From positions 1-27,995 of the forward strand of contig JAPFFF010000278.1 of NCBI GenBank assembly GCA_039105265.1: 27,995 bases of DNA, in the 5' to 3' direction. Source of the stretch: Tritrichomonas musculus. Taxonomy: Eukaryota; Parabasalia; Tritrichomonadida; Tritrichomonadidae. The notes below the pieces were generated by a model that was not told the DNA's origin, did no database searches, and was given only the letters and a program-made list of their open reading frames with translations. Made by a program: the position numbers and the translations under genes. Numbering within the stretch: the stretch's first letter is position 1; each line of letters begins with the position of its first letter. Below, piece by piece: positions 1-8,195 of the stretch.

Positions 1-1
1 T

Positions 2-556
2 CATGAACAATTATCCGCTAGCAATCTTCAAAAAATACTCAATGTTTATAAAGCTGTTACTCTTTCAACTGAATTTTTAATTGCTGCTCGCGACAATCTT
101 GAGCAAACAACAAAAACTCTTCGTGTTAAATTGGTTGATGTACAAGAACAAATATTTTATCAAGCAACATCTATTTCAAATATGACAGAACTTATTAAAA
201 ATACAACTGAAAAAATAATGGAAATTACAAATCAAGTGTCTATTTATAAAAATTCAATATCAAATGCAAAATACTATTTAGTCGCTGTTGGTTTATCAAT
301 TGTTGCAAGTTTCATATTTCCTAATGTTTTTATGCCAGTTCTTTTTATTACTGGAATATATTTGTTTTTTGAAGTTAATATAAAGCCCAAATACGCTTAT
401 TATTTAACTGGAAAAGTATTTAAATATAGCTATGTAGCTATTTGTGCCATTATCTTTCTTTTGAGTGTTTGGGACCGAATTGGATTAATTAAAGTTAAAT
501 TCTTTGATATATTTAAAAAGAAGCGTTATAGAGCAATCCCTAGAATATGTGAATAA
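2..556 (+). CDS. C-terminal part of a multi-pass membrane protein (5' end outside window)
   Basis: The frame is open from the first bases of the window and ends at TAA, giving 184 visible residues; there is no ATG near the edge, so the gene starts upstream. Visible residues 1-88 look alpha-helical and heptad-like, rich in Asn, Thr and Gln. They are followed by a tight hydrophobic hairpin (about residues 91-108 and 111-127, split by Pro-Asn), a short basic stretch, and a third hydrophobic segment (about 142-157) before a Lys/Arg-rich tail. A coiled coil feeding into a C-terminal cluster of membrane segments is the layout of KAR5/GEX1/Brambleberry nuclear-fusion proteins, but no diagnostic motif is visible, so this is only a possibility. 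It is convergent with the next gene across about 300 bp. Confidence 0.6.
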   Translation, partial: HEQLSASNLQKILNVYKAVTLSTEFLIAARDNLEQTTKTLRVKLVDVQEQIFYQATSISNMTELIKNTTEKIMEITNQVSIYKNSISNAKYYLVAVGLSIVASFIFPNVFMPVLFITGIYLFFEVNIKPKYAYYLTGKVFKYSYVAICAIIFLLSVWDRIGLIKVKFFDIFKKKRYRAIPRICE

Positions 557-862
557 AGCATTTTAAATGATGCTTTTAAAAAGTTAATTGATTTTTTCAT
601 ATGCTAATTCTTCATTAATCACTGTGAAAATATTGGAAATTCTAGAAAAAGAAAATTATTTTTATTTAAAACGACGCGCATACTATTATTATACATTTAA
701 TATCTAGTAGAAATTAAGATAAAATAATTTAAAGCATTTGAATTACTCCTTTCAAATTTTGAAATTCAAAACAATTTCATTGAAAATTTTGTTAAAAAAA
801 AAAAAAAAAAAAAAAACATTTCAACTAGAATTATCTTTATTATATTATATTATTATTACAAT
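557..862. other. AT-rich convergent spacer
   Basis: The 306 bp between two convergent genes are almost pure A/T with a 23-A homopolymer at 794-816. No ORF, tRNA box pair or strong inverted repeat is visible. It presumably holds the 3' untranslated regions and polyadenylation signals of both neighbours. Confidence 0.6.
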
Positions 863-2563
863 TTAAGTATAAATTACATCATTAATTTTTTTAAAAATAC
901 TTTTTGCTTCATCTAATATCGAATTTTCGATTTCATCAAGATCATCAAATTGCTCGTATATTAAATTAATCCATTTTTCAATAGCATTAAATTCGTTCAT
1001 ATAAAAGGGTTCTTTTTCATCTTTTTGGCCACCAGATGACTCATTTTTTGATGAAATTACTATTTTAAGCAGCTCACGAGATCTTTTCTCCAGCAATGCA
1101 ATAAAGTATAGCCGAATCGAATGATTAAATTTACTCCAATTAAAAATAATCTTCAATCTTTTATCAACGCAAATATTAATATCACTAGGAATATCACTAG
1201 AAGTTACCTCAGCGATACCAGCATCAGTTAAATGCATAATCATAACATGTGCAATAATAATATCAGGTTTCAGAGTATCAATATTTGGAATATTAGCAAT
1301 CATATCTATAATGGTTTGATCTTGTCTCCTCTGAATTAATTGCTGGCCGCAAAATAAAAGTAAATTCGAAAAACAATTGTCTTTTTCTACCATTTCCGCC
1401 AATAAGCTTCGTAATGAATTTGATTCTTCGCAAGAAGGATCTTCAAAGAGATCACTCGCAACATAATAAGCTTCAATATAATTTGCAAAATCTTCAATTT
1501 GAACTGGTGATAAATGCGGGTATAAAATTGGTAGTATTATACCTGATTCTTCACGTTTATTAAACTGTATGTAAGTATTCTTTGAGACACGAATAACTAA
1601 CAATCTTAAAAATAGACAATAAATCAAATATTGAAAGAGAGGATCGTTTGTTACAAACGAGGCATCTTTGGAATCGATTGACGGTGGGAAATCGGAATTT
1701 GAAAGTGAGTGACTTGATAGAAATGCAAATATCCATTTTGAAAGAGAAAGTATCGGATCCTGCCTCCATGTAAGATTTTGGGATCCAATTTCTACACGTA
1801 ATGCGGCATATAAAGGATTTCCAGTTTTTTCCCATAAATCACGCAATATACAACATATTTCTTGATAAAGATCAGCTTTTTCACAGCATAGATCGAGTAA
1901 TTGATCTTTTGCATTTTCGCATAATTCATTATGAAGATTTCTGAGAGTATTTGAACGCCCTTTCATACCATGTATATTAATATGAAAATCAAATTCATGC
2001 GAAAAATCATCTATAGCAGGCTTTTTTGGTATTATTAATTTAATTGAATTAAGTAGGCGATCAAGATTTATTGGATCATCAACAAATTCATTAATAATTG
2101 TAAACACTAAACGGTGAAATATAGGCCTGCATTTGAGAAATATAACTGCACGGGATTGATGAGATGGAAATATTTCTAATAGTTGATCAGATGGTAGTTC
2201 AACTAGGCTGAGAAGAAAATAATCTGGTAATGATGGCATTTTTACTACTATTTTCTCAAATAGCGAATAAAAATTACTGCAATTTAAATAAGGATGTAAT
2301 GACTCTAGTATTTCTGGAATCATATCTGGATAATCGTCAATACATTCTTCAAGTTTTTGTACAAGGCTTTTAAGAAGTGGCTGCGTAATTCGATAAAAGT
2401 TAAACTCGCAAATATGACCGACTTCAATTATAGGCGTCATTAATTCATCTGGTAAAGATGTAAATTGATGAAGCTTTTCAATAAGATTATAAAAAGAACC
2501 ACCCTGTTCAAGAAGTATTTTACTTGGATCTTTTGATGATAAAAGCTTTTCTGGTAAATCCAT
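863..2563 (-). CDS. NELF-B (COBRA1)-like negative elongation factor subunit
   Basis: This 566-residue, all-helical protein compares with about 580 for human NELF-B, the subunit that helps hold RNA polymerase II at promoter-proximal pause sites together with NELF-A, C/D and E. Recalled human landmarks recur in the same order: a KMPSLP motif at residues 109-114 (human VKMPSLQ), a DLYQ...LRDLWEKTGNPLYAALRVEI stretch around 231-259 (human KLYD...LRTLFLRTRNVHYCTLRAEL), an N/CDP motif near 307 (human LCDPF), and an SLR.LLAE...LLLFCGQQLIQRR block at about 383-413 (human FTKFLQEQ...GLYYVLHITKQR). The start is the first ATG after in-frame stops. The gene is divergent from the next one across 102 bp, so the two may share a promoter region. 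Length and motif order favour a true orthologue; a generic HEAT-like helical protein is the alternative. Confidence 0.78.
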   Translation of the reverse strand: MDLPEKLLSSKDPSKILLEQGGSFYNLIEKLHQFTSLPDELMTPIIEVGHICEFNFYRITQPLLKSLVQKLEECIDDYPDMIPEILESLHPYLNCSNFYSLFEKIVVKMPSLPDYFLLSLVELPSDQLLEIFPSHQSRAVIFLKCRPIFHRLVFTIINEFVDDPINLDRLLNSIKLIIPKKPAIDDFSHEFDFHINIHGMKGRSNTLRNLHNELCENAKDQLLDLCCEKADLYQEICCILRDLWEKTGNPLYAALRVEIGSQNLTWRQDPILSLSKWIFAFLSSHSLSNSDFPPSIDSKDASFVTNDPLFQYLIYCLFLRLLVIRVSKNTYIQFNKREESGIILPILYPHLSPVQIEDFANYIEAYYVASDLFEDPSCEESNSLRSLLAEMVEKDNCFSNLLLFCGQQLIQRRQDQTIIDMIANIPNIDTLKPDIIIAHVMIMHLTDAGIAEVTSSDIPSDINICVDKRLKIIFNWSKFNHSIRLYFIALLEKRSRELLKIVISSKNESSGGQKDEKEPFYMNEFNAIEKWINLIYEQFDDLDEIENSILDEAKSIFKKINDVIYT

Positions 2564-2665
2564 TTATTTAAAAAAATTGAATTTATTTTTATCGACAAAA
2601 ATTTTTCAAAATTTAAGGATTATCAACACAAGTTCTTCGTATCAAAAAACTGATTTTTCCGACAA
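2564..2665. promoter_or_regulatory. Short divergent promoter region
   Basis: Only 102 bp separate the start codons of two divergent genes, so both core promoters must lie here or overlap the coding ends. The stretch is A/T-rich with short homopolymers. I could not find a convincing trichomonad-type initiator (TCAYTW) at the usual distance from either ATG. The assignment rests on gene geometry. Confidence 0.5.
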
Positions 2666-4015
2666 ATGGCTGAAAAAGCAACACTATATTTTGTTGTTAC
2701 TAAAGTTATTGCTCCAAAAAATTCACGTTTTCATCTTTTATTATTTTTAAATAACATAAAAATTAAACTTAATTCTCCAAAATCTAGAAGTCTTGCCTAT
2801 ACAATTCCGTATAAAATAAAAAAAGATGTAAATATTTCGTCAGTAGAAAATTCTAAGTTTAGTATTCAGATTAATTTTTATGAAGGAGAACGTATTATAG
2901 CAAATGGATCAGTTGATATTTATCCAAAGTATTTTATCAATATAAATGCAATAGAGCCTAAACAATATAATTTAAACGTGCCCAATATGAATGACATATA
3001 TGTTTTTGTTGGTATGACTATTATTCCATTTGGTGGAATATATCCTTCAGATTATGATATATACGGTGATTCGGCAAAAGTAATTTCAGCAGAAGGGCTT
3101 GAAGAAAATATTCAAGCAGTTCCTATACATCCTTCATCAAATTCTCAAGCAGAAGCACAAACTGAACTAGTTGAATCTGAAAGCGGAAAAAAACATAAAA
3201 GAAAGAAAGGTACTAGTGATAAAGAATGCATTATGTTTGAATCACAAAGTGGAAACATTCACAGAAGACATCATACTCATCAATATCCAACAGATCAAAT
3301 TCAAAGTGTAGGTGAAGAAGAAATTGTTCAATCAGAAAGTGGAAATACTCACAGACGTAAAAAAGGAACAAAAGACACAAAAAGCGTCACTTTTACATCT
3401 GAAGAAGGTCATGTTCACAGAAAAAAACGTCGACATATTTCACAAGAAACTGAAAATCAAGAGCAATATCAGCAGCAAGAAACAGAAATAAATAATAGAC
3501 AAAATCAAAAAAGTGAAGATGATGTTATTGTGGAATCAGAAAGTGGGAAAAAGCACAGAAGAAAGAAAGGAACAGGCGATATCGAATGTATCACCTTCGA
3601 ATCACAGAATGGAAACATTCATCGCCGGCATCATACGCATCAGCCACAACAGAACACGCCACAAGCAGAAGCAGAGGAAGAAATTGTACAATCAGAAAGT
3701 GGAAATACTCACAAACGCAAAAAAGGCACAAAAGATACAAAAAGTGTTACTTTTACATCAGAAAGCGGTCATGTTCACCGAAGAAGACGGCATCACGCTC
3801 AGCAAGAAACTCAGGAACAACCAGAAGAAGTTTCTCCTGCTCCTACAGAGAATGTAAAAGACGATTCCAATGAAACTCAAAGCAAAAGAAGAAGAAGAAG
3901 CAAAAAAGAAAAAGAAGAAAATGACAACATTGAAGTAGAAACTGTTCCTCAAAAAGAAGAGCATCACCATAGAAAGAGACGATCTCATTCTTCTAAGAAG
4001 CCTGATGAATCATAA
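2666..4015 (+). CDS. Protein with beta-rich N-terminal domain and basic Ser-Gly-His-Arg repeats
   Basis: This is a 449-residue protein of unknown function. Residues 1 to about 120 form an alternating hydrophobic, beta-strand-like block that could be a C2-like sandwich, though I see no calcium-binding Asp loops. From residue 169 there is a 120-residue tandem repeat: codons 169-288 are repeated from codon 289 with exactly 360-nt spacing. Each long copy holds four short modules of the form S(E/Q)xGxxH(K/R)R, ending in basic runs such as HKRKKG, HRRHH or HRKKRRH, eight modules in all. The last 70 residues are a charged Lys/Arg/Glu tail, apparently disordered. The extreme positive charge suggests nucleic acid, polyphosphate or acidic-surface binding, or a nuclear or basal-body matrix role; none can be chosen from sequence. 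ATG at 2666 is the only reasonable start. Confidence 0.75.
   Translation: MAEKATLYFVVTKVIAPKNSRFHLLLFLNNIKIKLNSPKSRSLAYTIPYKIKKDVNISSVENSKFSIQINFYEGERIIANGSVDIYPKYFININAIEPKQYNLNVPNMNDIYVFVGMTIIPFGGIYPSDYDIYGDSAKVISAEGLEENIQAVPIHPSSNSQAEAQTELVESESGKKHKRKKGTSDKECIMFESQSGNIHRRHHTHQYPTDQIQSVGEEEIVQSESGNTHRRKKGTKDTKSVTFTSEEGHVHRKKRRHISQETENQEQYQQQETEINNRQNQKSEDDVIVESESGKKHRRKKGTGDIECITFESQNGNIHRRHHTHQPQQNTPQAEAEEEIVQSESGNTHKRKKGTKDTKSVTFTSESGHVHRRRRHHAQQETQEQPEEVSPAPTENVKDDSNETQSKRRRRSKKEKEENDNIEVETVPQKEEHHHRKRRSHSSKKPDES
3170..3812 (+). repeat. 360-bp coding tandem repeat (two copies, second shortened)
   Basis: Copy 1 spans 3170-3529 and copy 2 begins at 3530. Landmarks at 3170/3530 (VESESGKKH) and 3326/3686 (VQSESGNTH) are both exactly 360 nt apart. 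Synonymous differences between copies are many while the basic module residues are kept, indicating an old duplication held by selection on the protein. Confidence 0.85.
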
Positions 4016-4485
4016 ATTTTTTTATGAAAAATTAGAAAATTATGGATAAATTTATGATAAATCACTTTGATTTCATTTCTGATCACAAAAATTCCAAAAA
4101 GAAGCCAATGGGAATGAATAATCTGATAACGCATATTGTTTATTTCAGCGCATTTAATTGATTTTTATTTGACCAACTAATTTTTTGTAGATATTTACAG
4201 AAGGTGATGAAATAATTTGTATAACAAAATTTGATTATTAATTTGAAAATTTTGAAGTAATTATAAATGCAATTTACCATTTGATTTTAAATTGCTACTT
4301 ATAATGTTTCATATTTAATAAATATTTAATTTCTTTTTTTTAAATAAGTTTTTAGACTTGTTGCGAAATTCGAAACTATTCAAGGATGGACATAACAATT
4401 GATGTAATTTAAAAAAGAAAAAATAAGAATAAAAATAGTTATATAACCGGATTTTATAAATATAAAAACATTTAATAATACATAT
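4016..4485. other. AT-rich convergent spacer
   Basis: These 470 bp lie between convergent genes. There is no long ORF and no A-box/B-box pair or long inverted repeat. It is presumably only 3' UTR and spacer. Confidence 0.55.
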
Positions 4486-7185
4486 TCATTGAATTCGTAT
4501 AACATTTCTATGAATCAAATCTAAGCACTGGGAAGTGAGCTGATCGCTTAATTGAATAATATCAGGTTGATCTTTATAAATCACTTTAGCATTATCATTT
4601 GCTCTTTCTATATCATCTTGCAAAGCAATAGTTGTTCTATACCAACCATGAGCAAGACGTTCAATAATAAATTTCAAGTCAACAGGAAAATCAATATTTG
4701 ATTTATTTTGACATATTTCACTAGACATGTCATAAAATCTATTAAACTCTTCTTCTTTGTTCACTATTGATTCAATTGCTTTGGCTGCGATGTCATAGTT
4801 CGTATTGACATTATATGGATTTGTAGTAGATATACCATTATATTGAAGGATCTGCCATGGTGATATATTAACTTGTGCTTCAAGCCCGGAAACAGTAATG
4901 CTTTCATAAGGATTTGTTCTGTAATCTTTTCTTACGGAAACTACTTCTCCTGTATATCGATGACCTTCAAAACGGAACTCAACATTATATCCACCTTCTA
5001 AGTTTTTAATTGGTGCAACATAAGTAGCCATTGCTGATATCGGAAACAAGTAATCGCAATAATCATTAAATCTGTAAGATATTTGAAATTCAAAAGATTT
5101 ATCTAGAAGAGGCGCTTCCAAATCAATAAGAAAATAACAGTTATTATTTTGTTCTGCTATTTGCACTTTTTGAATCTGGCATCGTAAAAGAGGAGGGAAT
5201 TTGAAATCTGACATGTTAGATGAAATAATATCAAAAATATTTGCTGAGTGAATATATAAAGTTTGATCTCCCTTTTGAGGAACATAAACTGAAGCTGAAA
5301 TCGATATAATCCAATAAGGTTTATCTAGTGTTATAAATGGTTCATATACAACAAATTGGGAAGGGTCATTAGGAGCTAATACTGGAATAAGGTCACTTTC
5401 GGAGTCGAAAGCGATGTTTCTAAGATCATCATTGGCAACATCAAGATTGGTATTTTCGTTACTATTTATTTCGCTATTATTAATTTGAATAAACGGCTGC
5501 GTGTTGTTATCATCATTTATATTTTTAAAAAGTGAAGGATCATCATTTGAATTCAACACTGTTGGATTCAATGGTTTACGATATATTATTGAAATAGGAT
5601 CAGGCGGTTGCTGAACTACAACTGCATGAGATCTATTTGGTGAAACTTCACTATTCTCATCAATCTCACTAATCTTATTAGCAAGTTCAATTTCTTCTTT
5701 TTGGCATTTCAAAGAGAAAGTTAAATCTGTCTTTACTTGATAATTCAAAAATTTTGAATTCAGACCATTTTGATCGTTGCAAGATGTTGAATTAATAAGA
5801 GTGCATTTATGATTATTCATTGTAAAGCAAAAAATTAAAACACGGCCAATGTTATCTGAGGCAATGAGAAATCTACCACAAGGACTCCATTTCATTTCAT
5901 GAAAGAGCACATCACTTTTTTCTTCACAACTTGCTAATAATTCTATCTCATGAATATCCCAAACACTAAAAATTCCATTGCACGAGACAAAAGCATATAA
6001 TTTAGTATATTTTGGATTAGCAGCTAGTAAATAGCATCCATCAATAGCGTCTACTTCGGGCAATTGAGAAACTGTTTTTCCTGATATAGAATCATAAACA
6101 ACAATGCTATTTTGGCGAACAACAACAATAAGATGATCATCATGATCCCAAGCTAAAGAACAAATTTTACCCTTTTTTACGCTTGTTGATGGCTTGAAAA
6201 CATATTGAAGTCCAAATGATGAGTTTTTGATCGTAAAAATAGATAAAGTTCCTTCTTCAGCAGAAAATGTTATTAATTTAGGGCTCAGTCCGTGATGACT
6301 AGGATACAAACGTTGTGAAAAAGAAACATATGTGATATTTCCTGTTAGGGGGCGAAGTTCAAATGTTTTATTGTTTGAAATTGATAGAATAAAAACTCGA
6401 TTTTGCTCAGCTACATAGCAAAGAAATTCAGATCCTGGCGAAAATGAAAGCCAAACAATTGGCGTTAATTCAGGTGATTTTAGCTGATAATAAGGTGGCT
6501 TCTGTTGCAGTGCATCTTCTGTTTTCCAAATAAAAAGCGAGCCATCTTCGCACGACGCTGCAATTAGTTTGCCATCTGGCGAAAAAAGAGCATAATGAAT
6601 GTCTGATGTAGTGATATTATCAAGAACTGATAAACATTTTCCGTTGTTCAATGACCATATTCGAACTGTAGAGTCGTGCGACGATGATAATAATAATGAA
6701 ATGTCGTAATTAAAATAAATGTTTGAAATTACATCATTGTGACCTTGTAACGTTATAATTTCTTTAAAAAATGGTAAAGAAATAATTTTCATTGTTTTAT
6801 CATCTGATCCTGTTACAAAAAAACGTGATAGAGGGTCAACTTCAATCGAAAAAATAGAATCTCTATGAAATTGATTTGAACAAAGCAAATCTAAATTGCA
6901 TATATTTGGATTAAATTCATTTTGCTTTTTAAATGAAGTCATTCTTCTGAATAAAGATGGATAGTCGTCTTTAGGCGTTAAAGTTTTTAAAAACAGAAGG
7001 AATTGATTATCTGGGAAATCTGAATAGCGAAGATCTAGAATAGAGTCTATATTTTGTTCATCTTCAGAAAAAATATGATTTTTAATATAGAATTCGCGAA
7101 GTTTCGAATAAATATCTGGATTTTTATTGCGGATGTAGTGATTAATCATAATGCATAGCTCTTTTTGAATTTTATTTTTATCCAT
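4486..7185 (-). CDS. BRWD/PHIP-like WD40-cryptotudor-bromodomain chromatin reader
   Basis: This is an 899-residue nuclear protein of the BRWD1/BRWD3/PHIP family, whose members read modified histone H3 and can act as CUL4-DDB1 substrate receptors. Residues 1-60 are a helical, LisH-like start. WD40 repeats run from about 105 to 460, with TGSDDKTMKI (125-134), LQGHNDVISNIYFNY (146-160) and STVRIW (172-177) matching the first PHIP blades. A disordered, Asn-rich linker follows (about 465-610). The cryptotudor region contains PYWI (623-626), VPQKGD (635-640), RFNDYCDYL (705-713) and ISPW (774-777), the counterparts of PHIP DWI, VPQMGD, YHDMPDVIDF and MSPWD. Residues about 800-892 form one bromodomain, with FPVDLKFIIERLAHGWYR at 833-850. 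Animal family members have two bromodomains and a long tail; here the protein stops after the first. The usual acetyl-lysine Asn appears to be Tyr870. The start codon lies 26 bp from an E2F-type palindrome. Confidence 0.9.
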   Translation of the reverse strand: MDKNKIQKELCIMINHYIRNKNPDIYSKLREFYIKNHIFSEDEQNIDSILDLRYSDFPDNQFLLFLKTLTPKDDYPSLFRRMTSFKKQNEFNPNICNLDLLCSNQFHRDSIFSIEVDPLSRFFVTGSDDKTMKIISLPFFKEIITLQGHNDVISNIYFNYDISLLLSSSHDSTVRIWSLNNGKCLSVLDNITTSDIHYALFSPDGKLIAASCEDGSLFIWKTEDALQQKPPYYQLKSPELTPIVWLSFSPGSEFLCYVAEQNRVFILSISNNKTFELRPLTGNITYVSFSQRLYPSHHGLSPKLITFSAEEGTLSIFTIKNSSFGLQYVFKPSTSVKKGKICSLAWDHDDHLIVVVRQNSIVVYDSISGKTVSQLPEVDAIDGCYLLAANPKYTKLYAFVSCNGIFSVWDIHEIELLASCEEKSDVLFHEMKWSPCGRFLIASDNIGRVLIFCFTMNNHKCTLINSTSCNDQNGLNSKFLNYQVKTDLTFSLKCQKEEIELANKISEIDENSEVSPNRSHAVVVQQPPDPISIIYRKPLNPTVLNSNDDPSLFKNINDDNNTQPFIQINNSEINSNENTNLDVANDDLRNIAFDSESDLIPVLAPNDPSQFVVYEPFITLDKPYWIISISASVYVPQKGDQTLYIHSANIFDIISSNMSDFKFPPLLRCQIQKVQIAEQNNNCYFLIDLEAPLLDKSFEFQISYRFNDYCDYLFPISAMATYVAPIKNLEGGYNVEFRFEGHRYTGEVVSVRKDYRTNPYESITVSGLEAQVNISPWQILQYNGISTTNPYNVNTNYDIAAKAIESIVNKEEEFNRFYDMSSEICQNKSNIDFPVDLKFIIERLAHGWYRTTIALQDDIERANDNAKVIYKDQPDIIQLSDQLTSQCLDLIHRNVIRIQ

Positions 7186-7210
7186 TTATAAATATAATTA
7201 TAAACGTGAT

Positions 7211-7224
7211 TTTTGGCGCCAAAA
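7211..7224. promoter_or_regulatory. Perfect E2F/DP-type palindrome TTTTGGCGCCAAAA
   Basis: This 14-bp perfect palindrome contains the canonical E2F-DP site TTTGGCGCCAAA. It sits 26-39 bp upstream of the BRWD-like start codon, in DNA where GC-rich 6-mers are rare. E2F sites drive S-phase genes in animals and plants; a similar role here is inferred from position and match alone. Confidence 0.6.
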
Positions 7225-7496
7225 GAATGTCAAATGCTATTTCTTTTCAAATTACCAAAAATTTGAATGATATGAAAAAATGAAAACATCGTTATTTCTG
7301 AAAATTGAATCGCTATTTGTTATATTTTTTTTGGGTCTTTGAGCAAGATTTCAGCAAACACAAGAGATTTTAACGCAATCAGAACATTTTGAAGATCATA
7401 AATAGCAGATTTAAGCTATTCAAACCACGAATTTCATTTAGCATTAAAATTGGTTCATTTGAAATAAATAAATATGACTTACCATTTAAAAAGTTA

Positions 7497-7584
7497 CAAA
7501 AACGATAAGACACCTTGCATTGAAATTTGAATTAGATTAATTCAAAACCTGTTTTATCGTTTTTGATTCTACTTTAAAGTAGAA
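7497..7584. repeat. Inverted repeat followed by an 18-bp palindrome
   Basis: CAAAAACGATAA at 7497-7508 is perfectly complementary to TTATCGTTTTTG at 7554-7565, with a 45-nt loop. Immediately after it, 7567-7584 is the perfect palindrome TTCTACTTTAAAGTAGAA. The pair could be a compact bidirectional regulatory site or a small foldback remnant. Confidence 0.6.
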
Positions 7585-8195
7585 ATTATTTTAACGTATG
7601 GAATGTCGCCAATAAATGAATGGTATTAATATTTATGCTTAATCCTACAAAATTCATAAATTTTTTTTCCAAAAAAATGGATTGGAAAAAAATATAATAT
7701 TATTTTTCTTTTTTCTTTTTAGCAATTCTAAAATAATATAAATTTTTTGAAACTGCTTTGGAAGTAAGCTTTAATTAAAGTAGACATATATTCATATTTT
7801 CATCTGATTTTCTTATATTTTCGTTTTAAAAAATCTAAAAATTCTGAAAAGTATTCAAAAAAGTTACGAATTCGTATATTTAATCTACTGACTCCAGATA
7901 TATTAATTACATTCATATTTTATTGAAGCTAACAAATTAGCGATATTGAATTAATTTTAACATACAACTGCTTCAAAATATAATTTTATTTGTTAATTGA
8001 TTTAATATTAAGAGCTCTTTTTATCTTAAAATATTAATTTTATGGAAAACAATTCCATTTCTTCATTGCGAAAAAAAAAATAATAAAGATTTTAACAAAA
8101 TTCATGAGTTTTTGTTCACGATACAAATTAAAATTTAATTGAAAGACAGCTTTCAATTTGAATTTTATAAATTTTTAATACAAGATCAACTTGCT

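Larger units (their letters stand above)
7186..8195. other. 1-kb divergent intergenic region
   Basis: This A/T-rich spacer lies between two divergent genes. It holds the E2F-type palindrome at 7211-7224, a 12-bp inverted repeat at 7497-7565 and an 18-bp palindrome at 7567-7584. No coding sequence or RNA gene is visible in the rest. Confidence 0.55.

Noticed and set aside
2564-2665. Search for trichomonad initiator (TCAYTW) motifs before the start codons
   Set aside because: Some TCA words exist before several genes, but none matches the full motif at a consistent distance, so no initiator is annotated.
3513-3873. Two plus-strand frames inside the repeat protein
   Set aside because: Out-of-frame readings of the same repeat DNA, with no independent start context or domain.
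3758-3988. Minus-strand 76-residue frame rich in Phe and Ser
   Set aside because: It is the antisense shadow of the Lys/Arg/Glu-rich tail of the plus-strand repeat protein; GAA/AAG codons read backwards as TTC/CTT.
8139-8195. Upstream extension of the surface protein from a TTG codon
   Set aside because: Non-ATG start; it would hide the obvious signal peptide that begins at ATG 8196.
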